64,000 bases of DNA from Dinoroseobacter sp049800775 (GTDB lineage: Bacteria; Pseudomonadota; Alphaproteobacteria; Rhodobacterales; Rhodobacteraceae). Positions within the stretch are counted from its first letter, which is position 1; the number at the start of each line of letters is the position of its first letter. The stretch spans positions 434,001 to 498,000 of the forward strand of contig NZ_JBNAFR010000003.1 in assembly GCF_049800775.1 (NCBI RefSeq). Direction: 5' to 3'. Made by a program: the position numbers and the translations under genes. The notes below the pieces were generated by a model. That model did not search any database and was not told the DNA's origin. It was given only the letters and a program-made list of their open reading frames with translations. Shown piece by piece: positions 32,522 through 40,477 of this stretch.

Positions 32522-32951
32522 CTTTCTGGCCGTGCTCGCCGCGTTGATCCTGCTGCCGATCGGGGCGTTGCACCTGCTCTGGGCGACGGGTGTGAGTTGG
32601 CCCTTTCGCTCCGAAGCGCATCTCGCCCGCAGCGTGATCGGAACGCCGTTTGACCTGCCCCGCCCGCGCAAGGTCGCGCTGACACTGATGGCTGCCGGAG
32701 CGATCCTGATGGCGGGACTGATCCCTTTGGCCGTTGGCGGCCTGCTCGAAACCGGCGTTCCGGATCCTCTGCTGCGCTGGGCGTTGATGGCCGAAGCCGG
32801 TGTCTTCGTGCTGCGCGGCGGTTATGGCTACAGCCCGTTCATGGAGCGCGCGGCCCCGCTGGAGCCCTTTCGGCCCCTCAATCGCCGGGTTTTCAACCCA
32901 CTCATCCTTGGCCTCGGGGCGATCTGCGTTGCGCTGCTGGCCCTGACCTAG
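32514..32951 (+). CDS. DUF3995-like membrane protein
   Basis: This 145-residue protein has four predicted membrane helices (FLAVLAALILLPIGALHLLWA, ALTLMAAGAILMAGLIPLAV, LLRWALMAEAGVFVLRG, LILGLGAICVALLAL). The HLLWATGVSWPF start and the RPLNRRVFNPLI end fit the DUF3995 family. The start at 32514 is chosen for the 8-bp overlap with the SRPBCC stop; ATG 32502 is an alternative. Function unknown. Confidence 0.75.
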   Translation: MPSFLAVLAALILLPIGALHLLWATGVSWPFRSEAHLARSVIGTPFDLPRPRKVALTLMAAGAILMAGLIPLAVGGLLETGVPDPLLRWALMAEAGVFVLRGGYGYSPFMERAAPLEPFRPLNRRVFNPLILGLGAICVALLALT

Positions 32952-32960
32952 GGGGCGCTC

Positions 32961-33335
32961 ATGCTCAGTTTTGCCGCGATCTGTCTCGTTCTTGTCTCCG
33001 CCATGCATTCCTGGCTCGGAGGCCGCGACTTGATCGACCCGATCTGTCGGTTGCCGGATGTGCCGGTGATCCTGGGGAGCCGGCGCAATGCCGTGCTGAC
33101 CCTGAAATTCGGCTGGCATTTCCTGTCGCTGATCTGGATGGTGCTCGCGGCGCTGCTGCTGCGGCTTGAGATGAGCGCGGCCGGGTTCCCGCAGCTTTCC
33201 CTGCTGGCCCTCGCCGCGCAATTCGGGGTTTGCGGGGCCATTGCCCTGATCGCGAGCTGGGGGCGGCACCTGTCCTGGGTGGTGTTCTTTCCTCTTGCGC
33301 TGGCGCTCGCGGCGGCGGGGTGGGGGCTGACATGA
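32961..33335 (+). CDS. small membrane protein, hypothetical
   Basis: This 124-residue protein has about four hydrophobic helices and conserved-looking charged residues between them (SAMHSWLGGRDLI, FGWHFLSLIWM). GGGGGC precedes the ATG. The arrangement recalls small integral membrane proteins next to DUF3995 genes, but I do not recognise a named family. Its TGA overlaps the next ATG (ATGA at 33332). Confidence 0.65.
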   Translation: MLSFAAICLVLVSAMHSWLGGRDLIDPICRLPDVPVILGSRRNAVLTLKFGWHFLSLIWMVLAALLLRLEMSAAGFPQLSLLALAAQFGVCGAIALIASWGRHLSWVVFFPLALALAAAGWGLT

Positions 33336-33700
33336 TGGTGCTGTCCTACCGCCTCGCCGCCCGGATCACCGGGGGGGTGTTTGCTATGCTTTGCGTGACG
33401 CTGATCCTTGTGCCGGAGGTCATCCTCTGGCTGTTTGATCTGGCCGGTGCCGCCTCGGCAGAGGTGCTGGCCAAGCGCGCCGGGATCCTCTTCCTCGGTC
33501 TCACGCTTGTCCTGCTTCTGACGCAAGCCCATGGACCCAATCCCACCCGCAAGGCGGTGCAACAGGCGGTTGCCGTCATGCTCTGCGCCATGGCGGTTCT
33601 GGGCGCTGCGGAATGGCTGCAGGATGGGGTTGGCCCGGGTATCTGGCTGGCGATCCTTGCTGAGATTCTTCTCGCAGGGGTGCTTGCGGTTGCCAGATGA
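33332..33700 (+). CDS. small membrane protein, hypothetical
   Basis: This 122-residue protein has four hydrophobic helices (ITGGVFAMLCVTLILVPEVILWLF, AGILFLGLTLVLLLTQ, AVAVMLCAMAVLGAAEWL, IWLAILAEILLAGVLAVA). It is the last gene of the AraC-headed operon and is coupled by ATGA to the previous one. It looks like the family of short quinone-site-like or DoxX-like membrane proteins, but no motif fixes this. Confidence 0.65.
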   Translation: MMVLSYRLAARITGGVFAMLCVTLILVPEVILWLFDLAGAASAEVLAKRAGILFLGLTLVLLLTQAHGPNPTRKAVQQAVAVMLCAMAVLGAAEWLQDGVGPGIWLAILAEILLAGVLAVAR

Positions 33701-33726
33701 TCGCGATCTAGCGGCCAGACGACCGG

Positions 33727-35130
33727 TCAGGTCGCATAGCGCGTGGGGCCGCGGCGGCGGATGTCCACGGGCTCGTTCAGGATCATCGCGTTATGGGCGC
33801 GCTGGTCACAATTGGCGCGGGGGCAGATCCGGCAGTTGATCCCGACCTCTGTGATCTTCGGATTGCTCTGCTGGAATTCATCCGCATAGCCGATCGCCTC
33901 CAGATGTTCGGTCCCGCAGCCCATGGCGATCGAGAGCCGCTTGTCTTGTGTATGCCGGGTAAAGCGCGGGCGGTTGACCGTGCGGGCAAAGACGAAGAAA
34001 CGCCGGCCGTCGGGCATCTCGACAAATTGCGGGACGATGGCGCCGGGGGTCCGGAAGGAGGTGTGCACGTCCAGCCGCGGACAGGCCCCGCCATATTCGG
34101 CCAGATGGAAACCGGTGGAATTGAACCGCTTCGTGACATTCCCGGCCTTGTCCACCCGCAGAAAGAAGAAGGGCACGCCCTTGGCGGTCTCGCGCTGCAG
34201 GGTTGTGGCCCGGTGGCAGGCCTGCTCGAAACTGACGCCGAAGCGCAGGGACAGATGCGCAAAGTCATATTTGCTACGCAGAGCCTCGGCGAGAAAGAGG
34301 TCATAGGGCATGAGCACGGCGGCGGCGAAGTAGTTCGCCAGCTCCACCCGGCAGCGGTTCAGGCCTGCCGGGTCGCTCAGGTTCACACGTTCGAGGATCG
34401 TGTCGATCAGGTCGCTATGCTCGATCAGCGCGGTCATGTGAACGAGCTGAAAGGTGCGGTTGGGATGGTCGAGCCCTTCGGACAGGCGCAGCTCCTGCCG
34501 GACCTCGTCATACTCGCGCAGGGTGTCGGGCATCTCGGCGACGGGCACCAGCTCGGTCTTCACATCGAGCTTTTCACGTAGCCGCGCCTTGAGCGCGCTG
34601 TAGACGTCATCGCTGCGCACGGTCTTGCCGTCCCAGAACGCCTCGGCGGCTTCCTCCAGCTCGGGGAAATGGTTCTTGTTGTTGCGAAAGAAGTCATGGA
34701 CCACTGCTTCGGGGGAGGCGCGCAACAGGCCGAGATCGGATTCGCTGGCATTGGCCAGGTTGAGCAGCTGGTCGGTATTGGCAAGGTACGAGCGATGCAG
34801 CTGCAGGAAGCTCTGCGCCACATCCGGACAATGGGCCAGCAGCGCCCGCAGCTGGGGCAGGTCCGGGCGGTTGGCCTCGAACAGCGGGTCCTGAAACATG
34901 GTGCGCAGGTCGCCGAGCGTCGCGGTATCCGCCTCTTCGGCGATGTCGCGCCAGTCCACGCCATAAGCCTCGAAAAGCCTGAGCAGCACCTGCACCGAGA
35001 CGCTGCGCTCGTTCTTTTCCAGCATATTCACGTAGGAATTGCTGATCCCGAGCAGCTTGGCCATCTCTGCCTGGGTCTGCCCGGCCTCGTTTCTCAGGCG
35101 GCGCAGACGGGGTCCGATAAAGGTCTTCAT
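33727..35130 (-). CDS. ScfR/RamB-type XRE regulator with IrrE-like and DUF2083 domains
   Basis: This protein of about 467 residues has an N-terminal XRE helix-turn-helix (RLRRLRNEAGQTQAEMAKLLGISNSYVNMLEKNERSVS, residues 8-50) and a central ImmA/IrrE-like domain (VELANYFAAAVLMPYDLFLAEALRSKYDFAHLSLRFGVSFEQACHR) without the HExxH zinc motif. A DUF2083-like C-terminus ends in a cysteine cluster (CRICPRANC). Members such as RamB and PrpC/MccR regulators control glyoxylate and propionate genes, sensing acyl-CoAs. It is divergent from sga-mcl-mtkAB, the expected target. ATG 35130 or 35145 may be used. Confidence 0.88.
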   Translation of the reverse strand: MKTFIGPRLRRLRNEAGQTQAEMAKLLGISNSYVNMLEKNERSVSVQVLLRLFEAYGVDWRDIAEEADTATLGDLRTMFQDPLFEANRPDLPQLRALLAHCPDVAQSFLQLHRSYLANTDQLLNLANASESDLGLLRASPEAVVHDFFRNNKNHFPELEEAAEAFWDGKTVRSDDVYSALKARLREKLDVKTELVPVAEMPDTLREYDEVRQELRLSEGLDHPNRTFQLVHMTALIEHSDLIDTILERVNLSDPAGLNRCRVELANYFAAAVLMPYDLFLAEALRSKYDFAHLSLRFGVSFEQACHRATTLQRETAKGVPFFFLRVDKAGNVTKRFNSTGFHLAEYGGACPRLDVHTSFRTPGAIVPQFVEMPDGRRFFVFARTVNRPRFTRHTQDKRLSIAMGCGTEHLEAIGYADEFQQSNPKITEVGINCRICPRANCDQRAHNAMILNEPVDIRRRGPTRYAT

Positions 35131-35157
35131 CAGCCCTGTTAACATGAAGTTCACAGT

Positions 35158-35180
35158 TTCACAAATTATGAGTTTGTGAA
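35158..35180. promoter_or_regulatory. operator between the ScfR-type gene and sga
   Basis: TTCACAAA (35158-35165) and TTTGTGAA (35173-35180) form a perfect 8-bp inverted repeat with a 7-bp spacer, midway between the divergent starts at 35130 and 35266. Further TTCACA-type half-sites lie at about 35149 and 35190. Confidence 0.72.
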
Positions 35181-35265
35181 GTTTCGCATTCACAGCAGGA
35201 CCCGGTTGCCTTTGCAGCATCGCAATGGGCCGCGTTACGACCCTCTGCACAACGGAGGATTCACC

Positions 35266-36468
35266 ATGCGAACTGGCCATACTCACCTCTTCATTCCCGG
35301 CCCCACCAATGTGCCCGAACCCGTGCGGCGGGCGATGAATGTCCCGATGCAGGACATGCGCGCGTCGGATTTCGGCGACCTGACCCTGAGCCTGTTCGAG
35401 GATATGAAACCGATCCTCGGCACCGAGACCGGCAAGGTCATGTTCTTTCCGGGCTCCGGTACGGGCGCGTGGGAAGCGGCGATCACCAACACGCTCAACC
35501 CCGGCGACAAGGTGCTCATGGCGCGGCTCGGGCAGTTCTCGACGCTCTGGGTCGAGATGGCCCAGCGGCTCGGGCTGGATGTCGAGGTTGTCGATGTGCC
35601 CTGGGGCGCAGGCACGCCGGTCAAGGAGTTCTCGCGCCTGCTGGGTCAAGACCGCAAGGACGAGATCAAGGCGGTCTTCGTCACTCATAACGAGACGGCG
35701 ACCGGCGTGGCCTCGGATGTGGCCGCCGTGCGCCGTGCGCTGGATGAAAACTTCCACGACGCACTGCTCTTTGTGGACGGCGTCTCTTCCGTGGGCTCGC
35801 TCGCTTTCGAGATGGACCGCTGGGAGGTCGACCTCGTGGTCACCGGCAGCCAGAAGGGTCTGATGCTGCCCGCCGGGCTCGGCATTCTCGGTGTCAGCGA
35901 AAAGGCGCTGGAGGCCTCCAAGAGCGCGACCATGCGCCGGGCCTATTTCGAGTTCACGGATATGCTGAACATGAATGCCGGCGGGTACTTTCCCTACACG
36001 CCGCCGACGCAGCTCTTTCACGGGTTGCGGCAATCCCTGAACCTGATCAACGAAGAGGGCCTCGATCAGGTCATCGCCCGCCATCACCGTCTGGCCGAAG
36101 GCGTGCGCCGGGGCATTGCAGCCTGGGGGCTGTCCCTCGTGGCCGAGCATCACAGTCTCTACTCCGACACGGTCTCGGCGATCCGGGTGCCGAGCGATGT
36201 GGATGCCCGCGACGTGCTGCGCATCGCCTATGAGGAGTTCAACGCCTCCTTCGGCAGTGGCCTTGGGCCGCTTGCGGGCAAGGTCTTTCGGATTGGCCAT
36301 CTGGGCGATCTGAACGAGGGGATGTGCCTGACCGCGCTCTCGATTGCCGAGATGTCGCTCTACCGTGCGGGCGCCTCGATCCAGCTCGGCCATGGTGTCA
36401 GCGCCGCCCAGGCCTGGTTCGCGACCCAGGGCGAAGCGCGCCCGGCCCTGCGGGTGGCGGCGGAGTAA
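35266..36468 (+). CDS. sga: serine-glyoxylate aminotransferase
   Basis: This PLP enzyme transfers the amino group of serine to glyoxylate, giving hydroxypyruvate and glycine, the entry step of the serine cycle. The 400-residue protein begins HTHLFIPGPTNVPEPV, as class-V aminotransferases of this type do, and has the PLP lysine at Lys197 in VTGSQKGLMLP, preceded by LLFVDGVSSVGS. ATG 35266 follows GGAGG. It heads an operon with malyl-CoA lyase and malate-CoA ligase, which make the glyoxylate it uses. Confidence 0.93.
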   Translation: MRTGHTHLFIPGPTNVPEPVRRAMNVPMQDMRASDFGDLTLSLFEDMKPILGTETGKVMFFPGSGTGAWEAAITNTLNPGDKVLMARLGQFSTLWVEMAQRLGLDVEVVDVPWGAGTPVKEFSRLLGQDRKDEIKAVFVTHNETATGVASDVAAVRRALDENFHDALLFVDGVSSVGSLAFEMDRWEVDLVVTGSQKGLMLPAGLGILGVSEKALEASKSATMRRAYFEFTDMLNMNAGGYFPYTPPTQLFHGLRQSLNLINEEGLDQVIARHHRLAEGVRRGIAAWGLSLVAEHHSLYSDTVSAIRVPSDVDARDVLRIAYEEFNASFGSGLGPLAGKVFRIGHLGDLNEGMCLTALSIAEMSLYRAGASIQLGHGVSAAQAWFATQGEARPALRVAAE

Positions 36469-36517
36469 CCGCCCCCCCCCTCCGTCCACTCCCTTTTTCC
36501 GACCCCGAGGATTTCCC

Positions 36518-37471
36518 ATGTCACATACCTTGCACCCTTTGCGTCACCAGCGACTGCAACGTTCCGAGCTGGCCGTGCCCGCCTCGAACCCGGCAATGAT
36601 CGACAAGGCCGCCGACAGTGCCGCAGATTTCGTCTTTCTCGATCTGGAGGATGCGGTTGCCCCGCCCGAGAAGCTGCAGGCCCGCAAGAACGCGATCCAG
36701 GCCCTGAACGACATCGATTGGGCGGCCAAGGGCAAGACGGTCTCGGTGCGGATCAACGGGCTCGACACGCAGTACATGTACCGCGACGTGGTCGACATCA
36801 TGGAACAGGCGGGCGACCGGGTGCACACCCTGCTCGTGCCCAAGGTCGGTGTGCCTGCGGATCTCTACATGGTCGACGCCATGGTCAATCAGGCCGAGCA
36901 GGCCGGTGGGCTGCAGACCCGGGTCGGGATCGAGGCGCTGATTGAAACCGCGCTGGGCATGGCAAATGTCGAGGCCATCGCGCAGTTCGGCGGACGGCTT
37001 GAGGCGCTGCATTTCGGTGTGGCGGATTACGCCGCCAGCATGCGGGCGCGCACGGTGAATATCGGCGGGCTCAACCCGAACTACCCGGGGGATCAGTGGC
37101 ATGCCTCGATCTCGCGCATGGTCATCGCCTGCCGGGCTTACGGTTTGCGGGCGATTGACGGGCCCTTCGGCGACTTCAGCGACCCGGATGGCTACATCGC
37201 CGGGGCGCAGCGTGCGGCAGCCCTTGGATGCGAGGGCAAATGGGCCATCCATCCGAGCCAGATCGACATGGCCAATGATGTCTTCAGCCCGCCCGAGGCC
37301 GAGGTCGCCAAAGCCGAACGGATCATCACCGAGCTGCGCACCGCCGAGGCCGAGGGCAAAGGCGCCGCAAGCCTCGATGGCAAGATGATCGACGCGGCCA
37401 GCGAGAAGATGGCCCGCAACCTGATCGACACGGCCAATGCTATCGCGGCCAAGGCCGTGGCCGCCGAATAA
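36518..37471 (+). CDS. mcl: L-malyl-CoA/beta-methylmalyl-CoA lyase
   Basis: This CitE-like TIM-barrel lyase cleaves malyl-CoA to acetyl-CoA and glyoxylate, and often methylmalyl- and citramalyl-CoA as well. The 317-residue protein has the family start LQRSELAVPASNPAMIDKAADSAADFVFLDLEDAVAP with its metal-site acidic residues, VLVPKVG-type strands and LHFGVADYAASMRART. The C-terminal GKWAIHPSQIDMAN is diagnostic. Its length fits Mcl1 of Rhodobacterales. Placed before mtkAB, it completes malate to malyl-CoA to acetyl-CoA plus glyoxylate; the next two genes suggest it may also act on citramalyl-CoA. Confidence 0.92.
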   Translation: MSHTLHPLRHQRLQRSELAVPASNPAMIDKAADSAADFVFLDLEDAVAPPEKLQARKNAIQALNDIDWAAKGKTVSVRINGLDTQYMYRDVVDIMEQAGDRVHTLLVPKVGVPADLYMVDAMVNQAEQAGGLQTRVGIEALIETALGMANVEAIAQFGGRLEALHFGVADYAASMRARTVNIGGLNPNYPGDQWHASISRMVIACRAYGLRAIDGPFGDFSDPDGYIAGAQRAAALGCEGKWAIHPSQIDMANDVFSPPEAEVAKAERIITELRTAEAEGKGAASLDGKMIDAASEKMARNLIDTANAIAAKAVAAE

Positions 37472-37493
37472 GCCGCAGCTGGGAGGAGAAACC

Positions 37494-38672
37494 ATGGATA
37501 TTCATGAGTATCAGGCCAAGGAGATCCTGTCGGATCTCGGCGTGCCCGTCCCGCGCGGCGGCATCGCGTTCACCCCCGAACAGGCGGCGTTTCGCTGTCG
37601 CGAGCTGGGCGGTGGTCGCTGCGTGGTCAAGGCGCAGGTCCATTCCGGTGGGCGCGGCGAGGCCGGGGGCGTCAAGCTCTGCGACAGCGAGGAGGAGGTG
37701 CGCCGCTTTGCGGGCGAGCTGCTGGGCACGAACCTTGTGACCAAGCAGACCGACGCGAATGGCAAGCGCATCGACCGGATCTGGGTCGAGGAGGCCTCGC
37801 AGATCGATCGCGAGCTCTATCTCGGTTTCGTCCTCGACCGCAAATCCGAGCGGATCATGATCGTGGCTTCGGGCCATGGTGGCATGGAGATCGAGGATCT
37901 CGCCGATGAGGATCCCGACAGCCTGATCCGCATGGTTCTGGACCCGGCGGTCGGTCTGGCGGAGTATCAGGCCCGCGAGCTGGCCTTCAAACTGGGCCTC
38001 GCAGGGGCGCAGATCGCCGAGATGATCACCGTGCTCAAGGCTTGCTACCGGGCCTATCGCGACCTCGATGCGATGATGGTCGAGATCAATCCGCTGGTCG
38101 TGTGCAAGGATGCGTCGCTGGTCGCGCTCGACGCCAAGATGTCCTTTGACACCAACGCTCTGTTCCGGCGCGAGCAGGTCGCGAGCCTGCGCGATCCGGG
38201 CCAAGAGGATCCGCGCGAAAGCTTCGCCGCCGATCACGGGCTCGCCTATGTGGGCCTCGACGGGGATATCGGCTGCATCATCAACGGGGCCGGGCTCGCC
38301 ATGGCCTCGATGGACATGATCCAGCTTGCCGGGGGGGAGCCTGCGAACTTCCTCGACATCGGCGGTGGTGCGAGCCCCGAGCGGGTCTGTCAGGCGTTCC
38401 GCACGGTCCTGTCTGATCCGAATGTCAGCGTGATCCTGGTGAACATCTTCGCCGGTATCAACCGCTGCGACTGGATCGCGAACGGGGTGATCCAGGCCTA
38501 CAAGGATGTGGGCATCACGGTCCCGGTCGTGGTGCGTCTGTCGGGCACGAATGTGGAGGCCGGCCAGAAGCTGATCCGCGAGAGCGGTCTGCCGATCATC
38601 AGTGCCGACACCCTTGCCGAAGCCGCCGACGCCGCGGTCTCGGCCCGCCCCCATCCCATCGCTGCTGAATAG
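37494..38672 (+). CDS. mtkA: malate-CoA ligase, beta subunit
   Basis: This 392-residue protein is the ATP-grasp subunit of malate thiokinase, a paralogue of SucC. Features are the N-terminal MDIHEYQAKEILSDLGVPVPRGG, the ATP-binding VVKAQVHSGGRGEAGGVKL, the metal-binding MMVEINPLV and the CoA-ligase domain (NFLDIGGGASPERV, VNIFAGINRCDWIA). GGAGG precedes the ATG at 37494. Assignment to malate rather than succinate rests on the operon with mcl and sga; SucCD normally lies with TCA genes. Confidence 0.9.
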   Translation: MDIHEYQAKEILSDLGVPVPRGGIAFTPEQAAFRCRELGGGRCVVKAQVHSGGRGEAGGVKLCDSEEEVRRFAGELLGTNLVTKQTDANGKRIDRIWVEEASQIDRELYLGFVLDRKSERIMIVASGHGGMEIEDLADEDPDSLIRMVLDPAVGLAEYQARELAFKLGLAGAQIAEMITVLKACYRAYRDLDAMMVEINPLVVCKDASLVALDAKMSFDTNALFRREQVASLRDPGQEDPRESFAADHGLAYVGLDGDIGCIINGAGLAMASMDMIQLAGGEPANFLDIGGGASPERVCQAFRTVLSDPNVSVILVNIFAGINRCDWIANGVIQAYKDVGITVPVVVRLSGTNVEAGQKLIRESGLPIISADTLAEAADAAVSARPHPIAAE

Positions 38673-38681
38673 GAGGCCCCC

Positions 38682-39581
38682 ATGGCTATCGTGATTGATG
38701 AGACCACCCGCGTCGTGGTGCAGGGCCTGTCCGGACGGATCGGCCAGTTCCACGCGCAGGAGATGATCGAATACGGCACCAAGGTCGTTGCCGGGGTCAC
38801 CCCGGGCAAAGGCGGCACCAGCGTGCTGAACCGGCCCGTGTTCAACACCGTCCGCGAGGCGGTGGAGGCGACTGGGGCCGAGGCGAGCCTGCTCTTTGTG
38901 CCGCCCCCCGCCGCTGCGGACGCGATGATGGAGGCCGCCGAGGCGGGCATCCGCACCGCCGTCTGCGTGACCGACGGGATCCCGGCACAGGACATGATGC
39001 GGGTCAAACGCTTCCTCCGCCGCTTCCCGCGCGAGCGCAAGATGCGCCTCATCGGGCCGAATTGCGCGGGCATCATCAGCCCTGGCAAGGGCTTCATGGG
39101 GATCATGCCGCCGCATATCTACACCCCCGGGCGCGTGGGCATTGTCGGTCGCTCCGGCACGCTGGGCTACGAGGCCGCCTCGCAGATGCAGGGCATGGGC
39201 ATCGGGATTTCCTCCTCCATCGGGATCGGTGGCGATCCGATCAACGGCTCGTCCTTCCGCGATATCCTCGAGCTCTTCGAGGCGGACCCGGACACCGATG
39301 CGGTGATCATGATCGGCGAGATTGGCGGCCCGCAAGAGGCCGAAGCCGCCGCCTATGTGCGCGATCACATGACCAAGCCGGTGGCCGCCTATATCGCCGG
39401 TCTGGCCGCGCCCAAAGGGCGGCAGATGGGCCATGCGGGGGCGATCATCTCGGCCTTCGGAGAGAGTGCGCAGGAAAAGGTCGCGCTGCTCAGTTCCTGC
39501 GGGATCGAGGTTGCGCCGAACCCCTCGGCCATGGGTGCCACCGTGGCGCGGATCCTGTCGCCCGACCGCTCGGCAGCGTGA
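38682..39581 (+). CDS. mtkB: malate-CoA ligase, alpha subunit
   Basis: This 299-residue protein is the CoA-binding, phosphohistidine-carrying subunit paired with mtkA. It has the N-terminal CoA-binding motif VVVQGLSGRIGQFHAQEMIEYG and PNCAGIISPGKGFMG. The active histidine is at His251 in QMGHAGAII, followed by the C-terminal IISAFGESAQEKVALL. It begins 9 bp after mtkA. Together they form malyl-CoA from malate, CoA and ATP. Confidence 0.9.
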   Translation: MAIVIDETTRVVVQGLSGRIGQFHAQEMIEYGTKVVAGVTPGKGGTSVLNRPVFNTVREAVEATGAEASLLFVPPPAAADAMMEAAEAGIRTAVCVTDGIPAQDMMRVKRFLRRFPRERKMRLIGPNCAGIISPGKGFMGIMPPHIYTPGRVGIVGRSGTLGYEAASQMQGMGIGISSSIGIGGDPINGSSFRDILELFEADPDTDAVIMIGEIGGPQEAEAAAYVRDHMTKPVAAYIAGLAAPKGRQMGHAGAIISAFGESAQEKVALLSSCGIEVAPNPSAMGATVARILSPDRSAA

Positions 39582-39588
39582 CAGCGCC

Positions 39589-40476
39589 ATGGACGGATCC
39601 CAGACACACCTTGGCGCAGGGGCCGATCCGACCGTGGATCATCTGACGGATTGGGTGGGCCGCTCGGAAACCGTGACGGGCTGTGTGCCCCACGGCGTGG
39701 CCACGACCATCCATGCCACGCTGGCGCGCGCGGATCTGACCTGCCCGGGGCCGGGGGAGGTGTTGCCGCCGCTCTGGCACTGGTACGCCTTTCCGCCCGC
39801 GGTAGGCATGGCGGATCTCGCCGAAGACGGGCATCCCAAGCTCGGGGGCTTCCTGCCCCCGGTGCCCTATGAGCGGCGCATGTGGGCCAGCGGAGCGCTC
39901 AGCTTTCACGACGATCTGCGCGTCGGCGAAGAGATCGAGAAGACCTCGACCATCACCCGCGTGGATGAAAAGCACGGTTCCACCGGGGGCATGGTCTTTG
40001 TCGAACTGGCCCATGAGCTGCGCGGCGCAGGCGGGCTCGCGATCCGCGAGAGCCAGACCATCGTCTATTTGCCCATCGCGCCGCAATTCACACCGCCCCC
40101 GAAAAAGCCGGGCCTGACCGGGGAACTCGTGATCGACACTTACCAGCCTGTCTCGACCGCGCTGCTTTTTCGGTACTCGGCGATCACCTTCAATGCGCAC
40201 CGGATCCATTACGATCTGCCCTATGCGCAACAGATCGAGCATTACCCCGGCCTCGTGGTCCATGGGCCCCTGCAGGCGAACCTGCTGATGGCCGAGGCCT
40301 GCGCCTGGCGGGGGCGGCGCCCGGACCGGTTCCGGTTCCGCGGAGTGCACCCGATGTTCCACGACAGTGACATGCGCCTCTGCGCGCAACAAAGCGGCGC
40401 GGGCCGCCTTGAGATGTGTACCACCGCCGATGGTGGCCACAGGGGCATGACCGCCACAGCCGAATGGGAGGAATGA
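39589..40476 (+). CDS. meh: FAS1-like/MaoC hydratase, mesaconyl-C4-CoA hydratase-like
   Basis: This 295-residue protein is a double-hotdog FAS1-like dehydratase. It has the N-terminal half with WHWYAFPP and the GFLPPVPYERRMWASG loop, and a C-terminal MaoC-type part with the catalytic RYSAITFNAHRIHYDLPYA, then YPGLVVHGPLQANLL. In Chloroflexus a protein of this type hydrates mesaconyl-C4-CoA to citramalyl-CoA. Here it follows mtkB by 7 bp and precedes a CaiB/BaiF transferase by 1 bp, and citramalyl-CoA lyase activity is a known side activity of Mcl enzymes. An itaconyl-CoA or other enoyl-CoA hydratase remains possible. Confidence 0.72.
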   Translation: MDGSQTHLGAGADPTVDHLTDWVGRSETVTGCVPHGVATTIHATLARADLTCPGPGEVLPPLWHWYAFPPAVGMADLAEDGHPKLGGFLPPVPYERRMWASGALSFHDDLRVGEEIEKTSTITRVDEKHGSTGGMVFVELAHELRGAGGLAIRESQTIVYLPIAPQFTPPPKKPGLTGELVIDTYQPVSTALLFRYSAITFNAHRIHYDLPYAQQIEHYPGLVVHGPLQANLLMAEACAWRGRRPDRFRFRGVHPMFHDSDMRLCAQQSGAGRLEMCTTADGGHRGMTATAEWEE

Positions 40477-40477
40477 G

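Noticed and set aside
33727..36519. A 930-codon reading of the ScfR-type frame
   Set aside because: The first 460 codons are antisense to sga; the helix-turn-helix start near 35130 marks the real protein.
37440..39590. A 716-codon open frame on the minus strand
   Set aside because: It lies antisense to mtkA and mtkB, which have clear motifs and ribosome sites. GC-rich codon bias keeps the opposite frame open.
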